Source of the DNA: DATGPD01 sp031423015
GTDB taxonomy: Bacteria; Planctomycetota; UBA1135; UBA2386
DNA: 64,000 nucleotides
NCBI GenBank assembly: GCA_031423015.1
Contig: JANPER010000028.1
Location: 29,699-93,698, forward strand
Direction: 5' to 3'
Notes under the pieces: generated by a model
Databases searched by the model: none
What the model saw: the letters and a program-made list of their open reading frames with translations, nothing else
What the model was told of the DNA's origin: nothing
Position numbers and translations under genes: made by a program
Part shown: positions 51,369 to 60,427 of the stretch, piece after piece
How positions within the stretch are numbered: the first letter of the stretch is position 1
Layout of the letters: every line of letters begins with the position of its first letter

Positions 51369-52571
51369 ATGCTCCGTTTCGGATTCCTCGCCGCCGCTCT
51401 CGCGGCTGCCGCCACGACTCTCACCGCCCAGTGTCCCAACGACGAGTGCATCAACGCCATCGTTGTCGTCGGCGGACTGAACGGCCCGTACTCCACTACC
51501 TGCGCCACAACCTCGGTGCCGGCGTTTCCCTGTGCTCCGGGCGGCAACGATCTCTGGTTCGTCTACAACCACACCGGCGGTGCGGGCCCGGTCGCGATGG
51601 ACACGTGCACGGGTTCCACCTACGACAGCATGATTGAGGTCTTCACCGGTGCTTGCACCACCTTGGTCTCGATCGCCTGCAACGACGATTCCTGCGGCTT
51701 GCTATCGTCCGTGACGATTTCCGCGACGCCGGCCACCACCTACATCATCCGCGTCGGCGGCTTCGGCACCGCGACGGGGACGTTCAACTTGCGGATCGCT
51801 GCCCCAGCGGCCTGCCCCCCTGCTGACGAATGCGTGACCGCGATCCCGGTCGGAGTGGGTCTCAACGGCCCTTACAATAACGCCTGCGCTACCACCTCCG
51901 TGCCAGCTTGGCCCTGCGGCCTCGGTGGAGCCGACCTCTGGTTCACCTACACCCACAACGGTTGGAACGCGACGATCGATGCCAACACCTGCACCGGCAC
52001 GGCCTATGACAGCACGCTCGAGGTCTTCAGCGGCGCCTGCACCAGCCTGACGTCGCTCGGCTGCGACGACGACACCTGCGGCGCGCAGTCGCAAGTGATC
52101 TTCAGCGCGACCCAGGGCACGACCTACTACATCCGCGTCGGCGGCTTCAGCGGCGCCACGGGCAACTTCGGCCTGACGATCAAGATCGCCGGCTCCTTCA
52201 CGTCAATCAGCCCCGGCTGCGGTGGTAGCACTCTGGTCGGCACCTCGTCGGCGAGCTCGGGTCTGCCTGAGATCGGCAGCACCTTGACCCTCACCGTCAC
52301 CCCGGCCGCCGGCATCGCGCAAACGATCTGGCTCGGCTTGCCACAAGCGCCGGTCACCCTGTGCCCAGGCTGCGCCCTGAGCTGCACCATGGCCGTCGCC
52401 CTGCCGGGCGGTGGGGTCGCGAACCTGCCGGTGCCCAACAACACCGCCCTGTGCGGTGCTTGCTTGTGCTTCCAAGGCGCGACCATCTACGTGCCTTCGG
52501 GCCCGGGCTGCAGTCTCGGTAGCTTCTCGTTCACGCTGACCGACACGATCCAAGTCCTGATCGGCTGCTGA
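51369..52571 (+). CDS. Exported protein with two tandem beta domains and C-terminal module
   Basis: 400 aa from ATG 51369; signal MLRFGFLAAALAAAATTLTAQ. Two ~115-residue repeats follow: CPNDECINAIVVVGGLNGPY at the start of the first and CPPADECVTAIPVGVGLNGP in the second; each holds a DLWFxYxH strand, TCTGSTYDS/TCTGTAYDS, EVFxGACTxL, DDxCG and TYYIRVGGF-type end. This resembles pre-peptidase-C-terminal-like beta sandwiches. The last ~110 residues are the Cys-rich C-terminal module. Extracellular; function unknown. Followed by a bidirectional palindrome. The gap 51146-51368 shows nothing recognisable. Confidence 0.8.
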   Translation: MLRFGFLAAALAAAATTLTAQCPNDECINAIVVVGGLNGPYSTTCATTSVPAFPCAPGGNDLWFVYNHTGGAGPVAMDTCTGSTYDSMIEVFTGACTTLVSIACNDDSCGLLSSVTISATPATTYIIRVGGFGTATGTFNLRIAAPAACPPADECVTAIPVGVGLNGPYNNACATTSVPAWPCGLGGADLWFTYTHNGWNATIDANTCTGTAYDSTLEVFSGACTSLTSLGCDDDTCGAQSQVIFSATQGTTYYIRVGGFSGATGNFGLTIKIAGSFTSISPGCGGSTLVGTSSASSGLPEIGSTLTLTVTPAAGIAQTIWLGLPQAPVTLCPGCALSCTMAVALPGGGVANLPVPNNTALCGACLCFQGATIYVPSGPGCSLGSFSFTLTDTIQVLIGC

Positions 52572-52590
52572 TCAGACCGTAGGGTCACGA

Positions 52591-52623
52591 GCAGGACGAA
52601 TGTGTCTGACACATTCGTCCTGC
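52591..52623. terminator. Palindromic element, copy 2, between convergent genes
   Basis: GCAGGACGAATGTGTC, a central T, and the exact complement (16-bp arms). It sits 20 bp after one stop and 7 bp before the opposite one, a position suited to bidirectional termination. Its core equals the element at 13208-13244. Confidence 0.75.
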
Positions 52624-52629
52624 GTTCGT

Positions 52630-53331
52630 TCATGCCTTGACGAAGCGCATGGCGTAGTTTTCCTTCAAGAACGCGGTGTCCTCGTCGCGCACCTTCTTGA
52701 AGCCACCAGCCTCGATCTCGCGCGTCACTTCGTCTTGCCCGGCACGCACGTGATCGAGGATCCACGGCCGACTCACGCCCGGGATGCGAATGAAGTCGAC
52801 GATCACCAACTGCCCGCTCGGCCGCAGCGCGCGATGGATCGACGCCATGGTGGCCTTGGGGTACTCGAAGTGGTGGTAGGTGTCGCACACGAAAACGAGG
52901 TCGACGCTCGCGTCCGGCAGTTCGACGCTGCGCTCGCTGCACAACACCGGCTTCACCTGGGCCAGCCCGCGCTTTTGCGCCACGTCACGGATGTGCTCCA
53001 CGAACTTGGGCGCGATGTCGACCGCGTACACCGCGCCATCAACGCCGACCTTGGGCCCAAACAAGAACGTGAACAACCCGGTGCCCGCGCCCACGTCGGC
53101 CACCGCCATGCCGGCGCGCACGTCGCTCAGCGCGGCGATCTTGGCACGATGCGCAAACACCTCGCGGCTCTCACCCTCGAAGCGCTGCTCGTACTTCGCG
53201 ATGTCGAGCGCCGGGTCGACGAAGTCCTTGTTGATGCCAGGCTTGACGCTGGCCTCGGCACCGGTCGGCGCACCATGGCACGCGCCGAGGACAACGAGAG
53301 CGAGGAACGCATGCGCGATGGGGCGAGACAT
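52630..53331 (-). CDS. SAM-dependent methyltransferase with lipoprotein signal
   Basis: 233 aa from ATG 53331. Class I methyltransferase fold: motif I VADVGAGTGLFTFLF, VYAVDIAPKFVEHI, and motif IV region VDLVFVCDTYHHFEYP. The N-terminus MSRPIAHAFLALVVLGAC is a lipoprotein signal (Cys18), so the enzyme is predicted outside the cytoplasm, where SAM is not expected. Either the enzyme works in a SAM-containing compartment, the signal is cryptic, or the start is further in; the next Met is well inside the fold. Substrate unknown. Confidence 0.82.
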   Translation of the reverse strand: MSRPIAHAFLALVVLGACHGAPTGAEASVKPGINKDFVDPALDIAKYEQRFEGESREVFAHRAKIAALSDVRAGMAVADVGAGTGLFTFLFGPKVGVDGAVYAVDIAPKFVEHIRDVAQKRGLAQVKPVLCSERSVELPDASVDLVFVCDTYHHFEYPKATMASIHRALRPSGQLVIVDFIRIPGVSRPWILDHVRAGQDEVTREIEAGGFKKVRDEDTAFLKENYAMRFVKA

Positions 53332-53557
53332 GGACGCTAGCTTGGCGCGAGAGCGCCCGGAAGACAAAGAGCGAACGCACGCCGACTGTCTTGGTCCGCC
53401 GCCAGCAATCCCTCGAGCAGGCCAAGGAACAGATCAGGGGTCTTGCGGTGCAGCTTGCGTTGAGCCGGTGATGCCACCGACAGGTGAGCAGTTCTCTCTG
53501 CTGCGCCGTGGCCGATGCCGCATCCGCGGCGGCGGCCCGCGCGAAGGACCCTTGAGT

Positions 53558-54127
53558 ATGCGGACCTTCGCCGACCCCGAGACCCTCCCAAGCCTTCACG
53601 CCGTGCCGAGGGTCACCTTCTCGATCGACATCGCGAAGCAGCATCACAAGTTCAGTGCGGCGCATTTCTTGATCTTCGACGACGGCACCGCTGAGCGCCT
53701 CCATGGGCACAACTACCAGGTGGCTGTGCAGATTGCCGCCAGCGACGCGCGCAACGGCCTGGTTGCCGATTTCAAGCGAATCAAGCCGGCCGTCAGCGCG
53801 ATCCTCGAACGTCTCGACGAGCGCATGCTCGTTCCCGGCGACCATCCCGAGTTGTCGTGCAAGCCCTCTGCCGATGGCAGCGTCGAGATCCGCTACCGCG
53901 ACCGGCGCTACGTGATGCCGGCGGCCGATGTCGTCGTCTTGCCGATCACGAACACTAGCTCGGAAAACCTCGCGGCGTGGATTGCGGACGCTTTGGTCCA
54001 GGCTCTGCGCTCGTTGCTCCCGGACTTGCACCCGTCGACCATCGAGGTCAGCGTCGAAGAGACCGCAGGTCAGCGAGGCGCTGTGCGCCTCGACTTCTCG
54101 AGCTCGGAGAGGCTCGCGGTCGCGTAG
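53558..54127 (+). CDS. 6-Pyruvoyl tetrahydropterin synthase homologue, PTPS-III type
   Basis: 189 aa from ATG 53558 (AAGGA 10 nt upstream; ATG 53471-frame extension is less protein-like). Zinc ligands His36 (KFSAAHFLIF), His49 and His51 (HGHNYQV). The usual catalytic Cys before HGH is absent and the sequence reads E46-R-L-H-G-H, the ExxHGH pattern described for PTPS-III enzymes, which can supply 6-hydroxymethyl-dihydropterin and bypass dihydroneopterin aldolase (FolB). The C-terminal Glu is in EVSVEETAGQRG. folE follows 87 bp downstream, consistent with a folate role; a 7-deazaguanine (QueD) role is the alternative. Confidence 0.82.
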   Translation: MRTFADPETLPSLHAVPRVTFSIDIAKQHHKFSAAHFLIFDDGTAERLHGHNYQVAVQIAASDARNGLVADFKRIKPAVSAILERLDERMLVPGDHPELSCKPSADGSVEIRYRDRRYVMPAADVVVLPITNTSSENLAAWIADALVQALRSLLPDLHPSTIEVSVEETAGQRGAVRLDFSSSERLAVA

Positions 54128-54214
54128 GCGACCGGGGGCCCTGTCTTCCGGCGATCCCGGCTGTCGGTATCCCGGTCAACGACTTACCCGCATTTCAAAC
54201 AGTGGCTTTCAACC

Positions 54215-54883
54215 ATGACCGCGATCTACCCTACCCCTCCGCCTACAATTTGCTTCTCGACTCGCAACGCGCGGCCACTCACGGCCGGCACGAAGCAGCC
54301 GGAAGCGGTAAGCCGGCGTCCAACACGAGCCGCCGCCGTGACTGCCGTTCGCACGTTGATCGAGTGGCTCGGCGACGACCCAGATCGCGAGGGCCTGCGT
54401 GAGACTCCCGACCGCGTGCTGCGGGCGCACCAAGAATTGTTCGCCGGCTACGATCAGGATCCGGTTGCGATCCTGGCCAAGAGCTTCGGCGAAGTCGAAG
54501 GCTACAGCGGTGCCGTCATAGTGCGCGACATCGGCATGCAGTCGCATTGCGAACACCACATGGTCCCGTTCACCGGTCGTGTGCACATCGCGTATCTGCC
54601 GAAGGAGCGGGTCGTCGGCCTGAGCAAGTTGGCTCGGCTGGTCGAGGTCTTCGCGCGGCGCTTGCAGATCCAGGAACGGCTCACCGCGCAGATCGCCAAT
54701 ACACTGCAAGCCACGTTGCAGCCTCGAGGAGTGGCCGTTGTGATCGAAGCCGAGCATCACTGCATGACGATGCGAGGCGTCAAGAAACCGGGTGCGACGA
54801 CCGTGACCACCATGGTCACGGGCATCTACGAGGAAGTTGCGGTCGCCAGGGCAGAGATCCTTCGCGAACTGCGGGGTGCCTGA
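54215..54883 (+). CDS. folE: GTP cyclohydrolase I
   Basis: 222 aa. Zinc ligands Cys112 and His115 (SHCEHHMVPFTG) and Cys183 (EAEHHCMTMRGVKKPG); the DPDREGLRETPDRV and GLSKLARLVEVFARRLQIQE stretches are classic. Converts GTP to dihydroneopterin triphosphate, the first step of folate and pterin synthesis. The first ~40 residues are a low-similarity extension; an internal start near VTAVRTLIEWLG is possible. Adjacent to the PTPS-III gene that would use its product. Confidence 0.95.
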   Translation: MTAIYPTPPPTICFSTRNARPLTAGTKQPEAVSRRPTRAAAVTAVRTLIEWLGDDPDREGLRETPDRVLRAHQELFAGYDQDPVAILAKSFGEVEGYSGAVIVRDIGMQSHCEHHMVPFTGRVHIAYLPKERVVGLSKLARLVEVFARRLQIQERLTAQIANTLQATLQPRGVAVVIEAEHHCMTMRGVKKPGATTVTTMVTGIYEEVAVARAEILRELRGA

Positions 54884-54950
54884 GTGAGGCTCCGCCTTCC
54901 CCCGAGGTGCAGCGTGGGCGACACGCTTGCTCGCTTAGGTGTCGGGTCTC

Positions 54951-55747
54951 TCACCCGCGGCGACTCCGCCACCAGCGACTGCCGCGGATCGACAGGCCGC
55001 CCCGCCGCCGCGCGTTCAGGATCGTGAGGCCGATGGACAATCCGACCGTGGCGAAGCGCAGGGCATTGGCCGCGCTATCGCCCAGTGCGGAGTCACCCAT
55101 TCCGAACAAGTCCCACGCCAAGTTCATCAGGACGTGGAAGGAGGTCGGCACCCAGAGGTTCATGCCCCATTCGACGTAGAGCCAGGCAAACCACATCGCG
55201 GCGAAGCCGAGAGCTGCCCGTGCAGCGCGTAGCCGAGGAACATCGGCACCGTGCCCAGCAAGCCGACCGCGACGGCGCGCGCGGGGTTCCCCGTGAGCCC
55301 GAGTGCACCGAGTGCGCGGCGTGGGCCGAAAAACAACGCGGCCAGCAGCAGAGGGGGGAACCAGTAGCCGGTGTAGTGGCGGAGCGTCAAGTCGACGAGA
55401 CCACGCGGGCCGGCGCGGTCGAAGCCCAGGGCGTCGAGTAAGTAGGGCCAGCCGAACTCGACGAGCGCGAACACGCCCAGCGTCGCGAAGGCCACGGTGC
55501 TTGGCCTTGGCGCCTTACCATCTCGGATCCGTGCAACTCACGACGGAAAGTTGTGCGCCAGGGTCTCCGCCACCGGCGACAACCCGCGGAAGCCGATCAG
55601 CGCCAGGGCTTGGTGCCACAGCGACAAGAAGACGCCGAGCATGACGACACCGAACAGGCGCAGCGCGAACCAACGCGCCAACGCCCAACTGTCGCGGCTC
55701 GCGCTCGCTGCATCCAGAGGCGGCGTAAGCAAGGCGCGTCGGAGCAT
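54951..55747 (-). pseudogene. Decayed CPBP (CAAX-type) membrane protease gene
   Basis: Three pieces on the minus strand. ATG 55747 gives 69 codons with a membrane helix (FGVVMLGVFLSLWHQALALIGF) to a TGA at 55538-55540; the same frame then continues in membrane-protein style (TLGVFALVEFGWPYLLDALGFD; LLLAALFFGPRRALGALGL) to about GYALHGQ near 55215. Another frame carries the family's end (LGFAAMWFAWLYVEWGMNLW, then TSFHVLMNLAWDLFGMG) to 54951. The Glu-Glu and first His motifs that should lie at the joint are missing. So there are one in-frame stop, one deletion with frameshift, and no active site. Confidence 0.65.
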
Positions 55748-55781
55748 AGCAAGTCGCGTCGAGTGCGCCTGGCCGCCAGCC

Positions 55782-58163
55782 TCACATGCTGGTGCCGATC
55801 ACCTGCAGCATGCGCGCGGGGATCGGCGTCGGCGTCAACAAGGTAGGCAGGCTAGCCGTGCCGAGCGCCGACCACTCGACGCGCACGTTGTCCTCGGGCA
55901 CGTCGGTGCGGCCGCTGCCGAGCGCCCACACCAGACCGGCCGAGGGCAAGCACGTGAAGCGGATCGAGCCGTCGACGACGCTCTGGCCGGCGGGGTTCGG
56001 CACCGACACCCGCCGAATCACGCCGCCGAGCAGCGACGTGGCGTACACGTCTTCGCTCGCGGCCGTGCTGATGCCGGCGCGCTCCGACCACGCGACGAAC
56101 AGCGGGTCGCCCACGACCGCCACGCTCTCGATGTTGCGCACCGCGTTGGCGACGCCGGTGCCGACGTTGTTGGTCAGCATGGTCGCGACTCCGCCATTCT
56201 CGATGTCGAACTGGAAGACGTTGGCGTCCTCGAACAAGGTCGACGGGGTCACGACGCGGCGCGCGGTGAACACGGCGAGACCTGACAGGGGCACGCGGCG
56301 CAGTTGGAACTCCAGCGCCGGCCACGGGTCGGTGGTGGCATTCAGGGCGCCGGTGCGCAGCGCCGGCGCGGTGCCCGCCGAGAACTCGGCGCCGGTGATG
56401 TCCTTCAGCGCCACGGTCGCCGCCGTCGCGTCGACGCCCACGAAGTTGTTCGCCGTCGACAGCGCGTTCGAGCGCACGAAGTACCACCACTGGCGACTGC
56501 TCGACCAGAACTGCCCGCGCGTCGTCAGGTCGGCGGTGGTGGTGACGGGCGTCACCGCGCTGGTCACGGTGTTGAGCTGGTAGAGGTTCTGGGTCGCCGG
56601 GTCGACCCCAGCACAGAACAGCACCGTGGTCGCGTTCAGGAACGTGACCTCGGAGTAGAACATCGCGCCGACGACGGACACCTTGGCGGGGTTGGCCGTG
56701 CCGTTGGCCACGAACACCCCGGTGTCGGCATTCATGCCGAGGAACGCGAGCTTGCTGCCGCCGGGCGACATCGCCGCCTTCATCCCGAACGACGAATCGA
56801 GCAGGCCGCTCGGCGTCACTGCTGAGTAGCCGAACTCCGCAAGGCTCGTCGCAAGGGCGAACTGGGTGACGTTCACCACCGCCGGCACGCCAGCGTTGTT
56901 GCTCAGCCGCACGATGTCCATCTCGGCGCGACTCGATGTAGCGTGGCTGCCGATCGGAAAGTAGGCGACGCTCGCGTCGCGGCTCACGCGCCAGCTCAGC
57001 GGGTAGATCCAGCGGTTGACGCCGTTGCTCGCCGTCGTGTTGGGCACCGTCAACGCCACAAGAGTCGCAGGCGCGGTCAACGAGGTCCAGTACCAGCCGC
57101 CCGTGCCGCCGACGAAGATGAAGTTGGCGGTCAGGAACGCCGAGCCGTCGAAGTAGGTCGAGCTCAGGGGCGTGGTCGCCGTGACGTCGATCGCCGGCGC
57201 CGAGGCGTCGGTGCGGAACGCCAACACACGATCAGCCACCGCGGCATTGGTATCGCGCGCGATCACGACGCCCCAGACCCCGTCATTCGAAAACGCGGCG
57301 CGCGGCATCAGGTTCGACGCCGGCGTGTTGAGCGGACCGGTGTCGACCACCAGCGAATTGGGCACGATCGCCGCCACGCCGGTGCTGCGCCGAAACGACC
57401 ACACGTTGAAGTGCCGCTTGTTGCTCGCCTGGCGCACGAGGCCGACGTCGTAGCCATTGGGCAGCGACACCACCTGATACGCCGGATTGGCGCAGCGCTT
57501 GGCGACGCGACGCTCGGTGAACATCTCGATGTCCGAGTTGTGCGAGATGCCGGTGAATGGCCCACCGTAGCCCTCGACGAAACCTTCTTGCCCGCGCGGC
57601 TGAATGCTCTGGAAGGCAAACCCTGGGAGGCCCTGGCTCACCGGCGCGCCGATCGACGCGTCATCGACGACCTGCACGTCGTTGTCGCCCGACACGGGCG
57701 ATCGGTTGGTGGCTTGCACCAACTGCACCTTGCAGATGCCCTGGAACGGACGGATCTCGAGGTCGTTGTCGGCCAGGTAGAGTCTCGGCCCGGTGAGGTC
57801 GACGTCGATGGTTTGCAGGTCGAAGCCGCCGCCGACCAGGTTGATCAGGTTCGGCACCGGAATCGAGATCGTGGTCGTGCCGTTGGCACCAAACGCGCCG
57901 GTGACGAACGTCTGGAACGTGTTGAGGTCGAGCCGAAAGAGGCCGACCACCAGCGGCAGACCAAGGTCGATCGCGCTCGCCGTCGGCAAGGAGAAGAGCG
58001 CCTCGTAGTAGTGACCGACCGCCGTGGGCGGATGCTGCACGGTGATGACCATGGTGCTGCCCAGCTTGGGCGGCATCGTCAGGCCCATGGTGCGGCCGGT
58101 CTGTGCCGAGATCGCGCTGGCAAGCACAATCACGGAAGCGGCGAGCGAGAACCGGGAGGACAT
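55782..58163 (-). CDS. Large exported protein, unknown function
   Basis: 793 aa from ATG 58163; signal MSSRFSLAASVIVLASAISAQ. The first ~130 residues form a beta domain (LGSTMVITVQHPPTAVGHYY ... LADNDLEIRPFQGI), like the C-terminal module but placed at the N-terminus. The rest shows many strand-turn units with occasional WD-like or TolB-like spacing (AAMSPGGSKLAFLGMNADTG; VYATSLLGGVIRRVS), suggesting one or two propellers. No catalytic motif. Read from ATG 58235 it would lack a good signal, so 58163 is chosen. Confidence 0.78.
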   Translation of the reverse strand: MSSRFSLAASVIVLASAISAQTGRTMGLTMPPKLGSTMVITVQHPPTAVGHYYEALFSLPTASAIDLGLPLVVGLFRLDLNTFQTFVTGAFGANGTTTISIPVPNLINLVGGGFDLQTIDVDLTGPRLYLADNDLEIRPFQGICKVQLVQATNRSPVSGDNDVQVVDDASIGAPVSQGLPGFAFQSIQPRGQEGFVEGYGGPFTGISHNSDIEMFTERRVAKRCANPAYQVVSLPNGYDVGLVRQASNKRHFNVWSFRRSTGVAAIVPNSLVVDTGPLNTPASNLMPRAAFSNDGVWGVVIARDTNAAVADRVLAFRTDASAPAIDVTATTPLSSTYFDGSAFLTANFIFVGGTGGWYWTSLTAPATLVALTVPNTTASNGVNRWIYPLSWRVSRDASVAYFPIGSHATSSRAEMDIVRLSNNAGVPAVVNVTQFALATSLAEFGYSAVTPSGLLDSSFGMKAAMSPGGSKLAFLGMNADTGVFVANGTANPAKVSVVGAMFYSEVTFLNATTVLFCAGVDPATQNLYQLNTVTSAVTPVTTTADLTTRGQFWSSSRQWWYFVRSNALSTANNFVGVDATAATVALKDITGAEFSAGTAPALRTGALNATTDPWPALEFQLRRVPLSGLAVFTARRVVTPSTLFEDANVFQFDIENGGVATMLTNNVGTGVANAVRNIESVAVVGDPLFVAWSERAGISTAASEDVYATSLLGGVIRRVSVPNPAGQSVVDGSIRFTCLPSAGLVWALGSGRTDVPEDNVRVEWSALGTASLPTLLTPTPIPARMLQVIGTSM

Positions 58164-58318
58164 CAAGCGCAGGATGACACGCGGATCGCACTCTGCCAAG
58201 ACCTGGGTGTCGCGCCAGCCACGCGGCGAGAGCATGGTCGCGATGACATGGTCGCCCAACCGACTCCGGCCGACCGAGACAAGCCGCCGAGAGAGTGGGA
58301 CGACGCCGGCGCCGGCGT

Positions 58319-60307
58319 TTACTTGGCCTTCAGCTCGATCACCCAAGGCCGTCCGCTGCCGCCAGACGGCGACAGCGCGACCCTGGCGTCGTCGCCCGCG
58401 CCGATCGCCTCGACGAACACATAACCGCGCCCCTTCTTCTCCCACGCGGCCGTGCTGGCGCCGAACACGCCGTCGCCCTTCTGGCCGTCACCATTCGCGC
58501 CGTCGTCCAGCATCGGCACCGGCGTGAAGGCCTGGCTGCGGCTGTCGCTCGCCCACAGCGTCGCGCGCGCCGCGCCGGTGACCTTGGCGTGCACTTGCAC
58601 GCTCACCCGACCGTCGCGCTCGACCAGTTGGCAATCGACCGACTCGACCGACGGCCACGCACCCTGCATGGAGGCATGTTCCAGAACGGCCTTGGTGCGG
58701 CTCTCGACCACGGCTTTGAGCGCGTCGAGGCTGCGCACGAAAGCGGCGTGGCCATACAGCGCCTTGTCGTCGTCACGCACCAAGGGGTCGAGCTTGCCGC
58801 GCATGTTCTCGACGAAGGGCGACAAGACGCTCCAGTCGAGGCCCTCGCGCACCATCGCGCGCACGTAGGCGAGGTAGCGCGCCTTCCACGCAGAGACCTT
58901 CAGAAGGCGCGCTAATGGACGGTCGCCGTCTTCGAGCGCGAGCGGGCTCGAGGTCGGACTGGCACCGCCCATCGGGCGGGCGGGACGCGGGGGCGGGGTC
59001 GGCGCGTCGCCGGACGCTGGCTCATTCGTAGTTGGTCGGACAAGAGGCGGCGCCCCGTCGGGCGGCGCTTGGTTTGGCGGTCCACGCCGCGCCCCGCCGC
59101 GCCCGCCACCGCCGCTTCCCATGATCTCATTGCTGTCATAGGGCAGCGGGCGGAAGCGCCCGTCGGGGCCTTCCCACAACACGAAGTCACTGCCGCGGCT
59201 GCCATAACCGTCACCGTCGAGCACGACCGCGTCGAGCGCGAGGAAGCGCAGCGTCGCGTCGACGTCGAGCACCTTGGGCAGCTCGCTTTCCAGTTGCTCG
59301 AGGGGCGTCTCGTTCAACACCTTGGACATCGCGATCAAGTGCTGCCAGGCCGCGTCTTCGTCGTCGACCGAGCTCTTCAGCTGATAGCAGGCCTCGTAGT
59401 CGGCGCGCTTGTCGCCCAGGTACGCGAGGCCGCTGCCGCGGAAGTTGGCAGGCGCCTTCCAGCGCACGCCCTTCCTGGTGCCGAACTCATCGTCGATGAA
59501 CTCGTTGTTGAACTGCTGCACGTTGGCGTAGACGCCCCAGTTCTCGCCGTTCACCACGAGCCGAACGAGGTTCGCCTTGAACGCCGCGGTGAAGCGGCGC
59601 GCCACGCAGGCATGAATCGCCTCACGCAGGAAGGACGCGTCGGCGTGCGCATTCAGCAGGTTGAGCGACTTGTAGCCGTACAGCCGCTGGTCTTTGCGCA
59701 CGAGGTCGAGCGACAACGCGAACGACTTCTTCTTGCCACCCACCGTGAAGTACGACGAGTTGCCGCGGAAGCCGACGCCGATGTCGGCGTACTCCTTGCC
59801 ATCCACGAACATCGTCGCCGGCACCTCGACGTCGGTGCGATAGAAATCGACGCACTCCTCGAACCAATCCGGCTGCGGGAAGGTCAAGAACAGCGTGCGG
59901 ATGACGCCAGGGTCGTAGAGGCTGGCCTCGGGGAAGGACTCGACGTCGCGCGGACTGATCTGCGACGGCGCGCGCGGCGCGTCGACCGTGGGTTGTTCGT
60001 CAGGCGGCCCACCCGGACCACGCCCGCCACGCCCGCCGCGCCCCGGCCCCTGCTGGCGCCGGTTCTCTTTGGCGAAGGCGCGCGCCGGCGCGCGCTCCGC
60101 CGCGTCGAGCACGCCGTCGTGGTTGACGTCGAACTTGCCCTTGATCGCCTGCTCGCGCCCCGCCGCGCCACCAGGTCCACCCGGTGCGGCGGGCGCACCT
60201 GGCTCGCGCGCCGGCTCACGCCCTTCCGGCGGTTGCGCCGCGAGCGGGGCGAGCGACAGGATCGAGGTGAACGCGAGGCCGCCGAGGCGAGCGACGAGAT
60301 GACGCAT
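58319..60307 (-). CDS. CotH kinase-family exported protein with EF-hand-like motif
   Basis: 662 aa from ATG 60307; signal peptide MRHLVARLGGLAFTSILSLA. A Pro/Gly/Arg-rich region contains an EF-hand-like DVNHDGVLDAAE (about 60-70). The CotH domain (about 125-480) shows VGFRGNSSYF, KKKSFALSL, LNLLNAHADASFLREA, VRLVVNGENWGVYANVQQFNN, GVRWKAP and LPYDSNEIMG. CotH-family proteins include spore-coat protein kinases; exported bacterial members are common in Planctomycetota. A second low-complexity insert and a C-terminal beta domain follow (VSVQVHAKVTGAARATLWAS). Substrate unknown. Confidence 0.87.
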   Translation of the reverse strand: MRHLVARLGGLAFTSILSLAPLAAQPPEGREPAREPGAPAAPGGPGGAAGREQAIKGKFDVNHDGVLDAAERAPARAFAKENRRQQGPGRGGRGGRGPGGPPDEQPTVDAPRAPSQISPRDVESFPEASLYDPGVIRTLFLTFPQPDWFEECVDFYRTDVEVPATMFVDGKEYADIGVGFRGNSSYFTVGGKKKSFALSLDLVRKDQRLYGYKSLNLLNAHADASFLREAIHACVARRFTAAFKANLVRLVVNGENWGVYANVQQFNNEFIDDEFGTRKGVRWKAPANFRGSGLAYLGDKRADYEACYQLKSSVDDEDAAWQHLIAMSKVLNETPLEQLESELPKVLDVDATLRFLALDAVVLDGDGYGSRGSDFVLWEGPDGRFRPLPYDSNEIMGSGGGGRGGARRGPPNQAPPDGAPPLVRPTTNEPASGDAPTPPPRPARPMGGASPTSSPLALEDGDRPLARLLKVSAWKARYLAYVRAMVREGLDWSVLSPFVENMRGKLDPLVRDDDKALYGHAAFVRSLDALKAVVESRTKAVLEHASMQGAWPSVESVDCQLVERDGRVSVQVHAKVTGAARATLWASDSRSQAFTPVPMLDDGANGDGQKGDGVFGASTAAWEKKGRGYVFVEAIGAGDDARVALSPSGGSGRPWVIELKAK

Positions 60308-60427
60308 GCGAAGTCCAGCGAGAAGGGCTGGCCCGCCAAATCGACGTGGCCACGCGCCGATACATACGCGGCGCACAGATGACTTGACAGGGGCGACCGC
60401 CCTATGGCCCTTGCGTTGCGCGACGGG

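Noticed and set aside
55538..55540. In-frame TGA in the CPBP remnant as a second selenocysteine codon
   Set aside because: No cysteine is expected there in the family, no hairpin follows at SECIS spacing, and the gene is damaged downstream as well.
56943..58424. 493-codon plus-strand frame
   Set aside because: Opposite the large exported protein; Arg/Asp/His-rich shadow without domain features.
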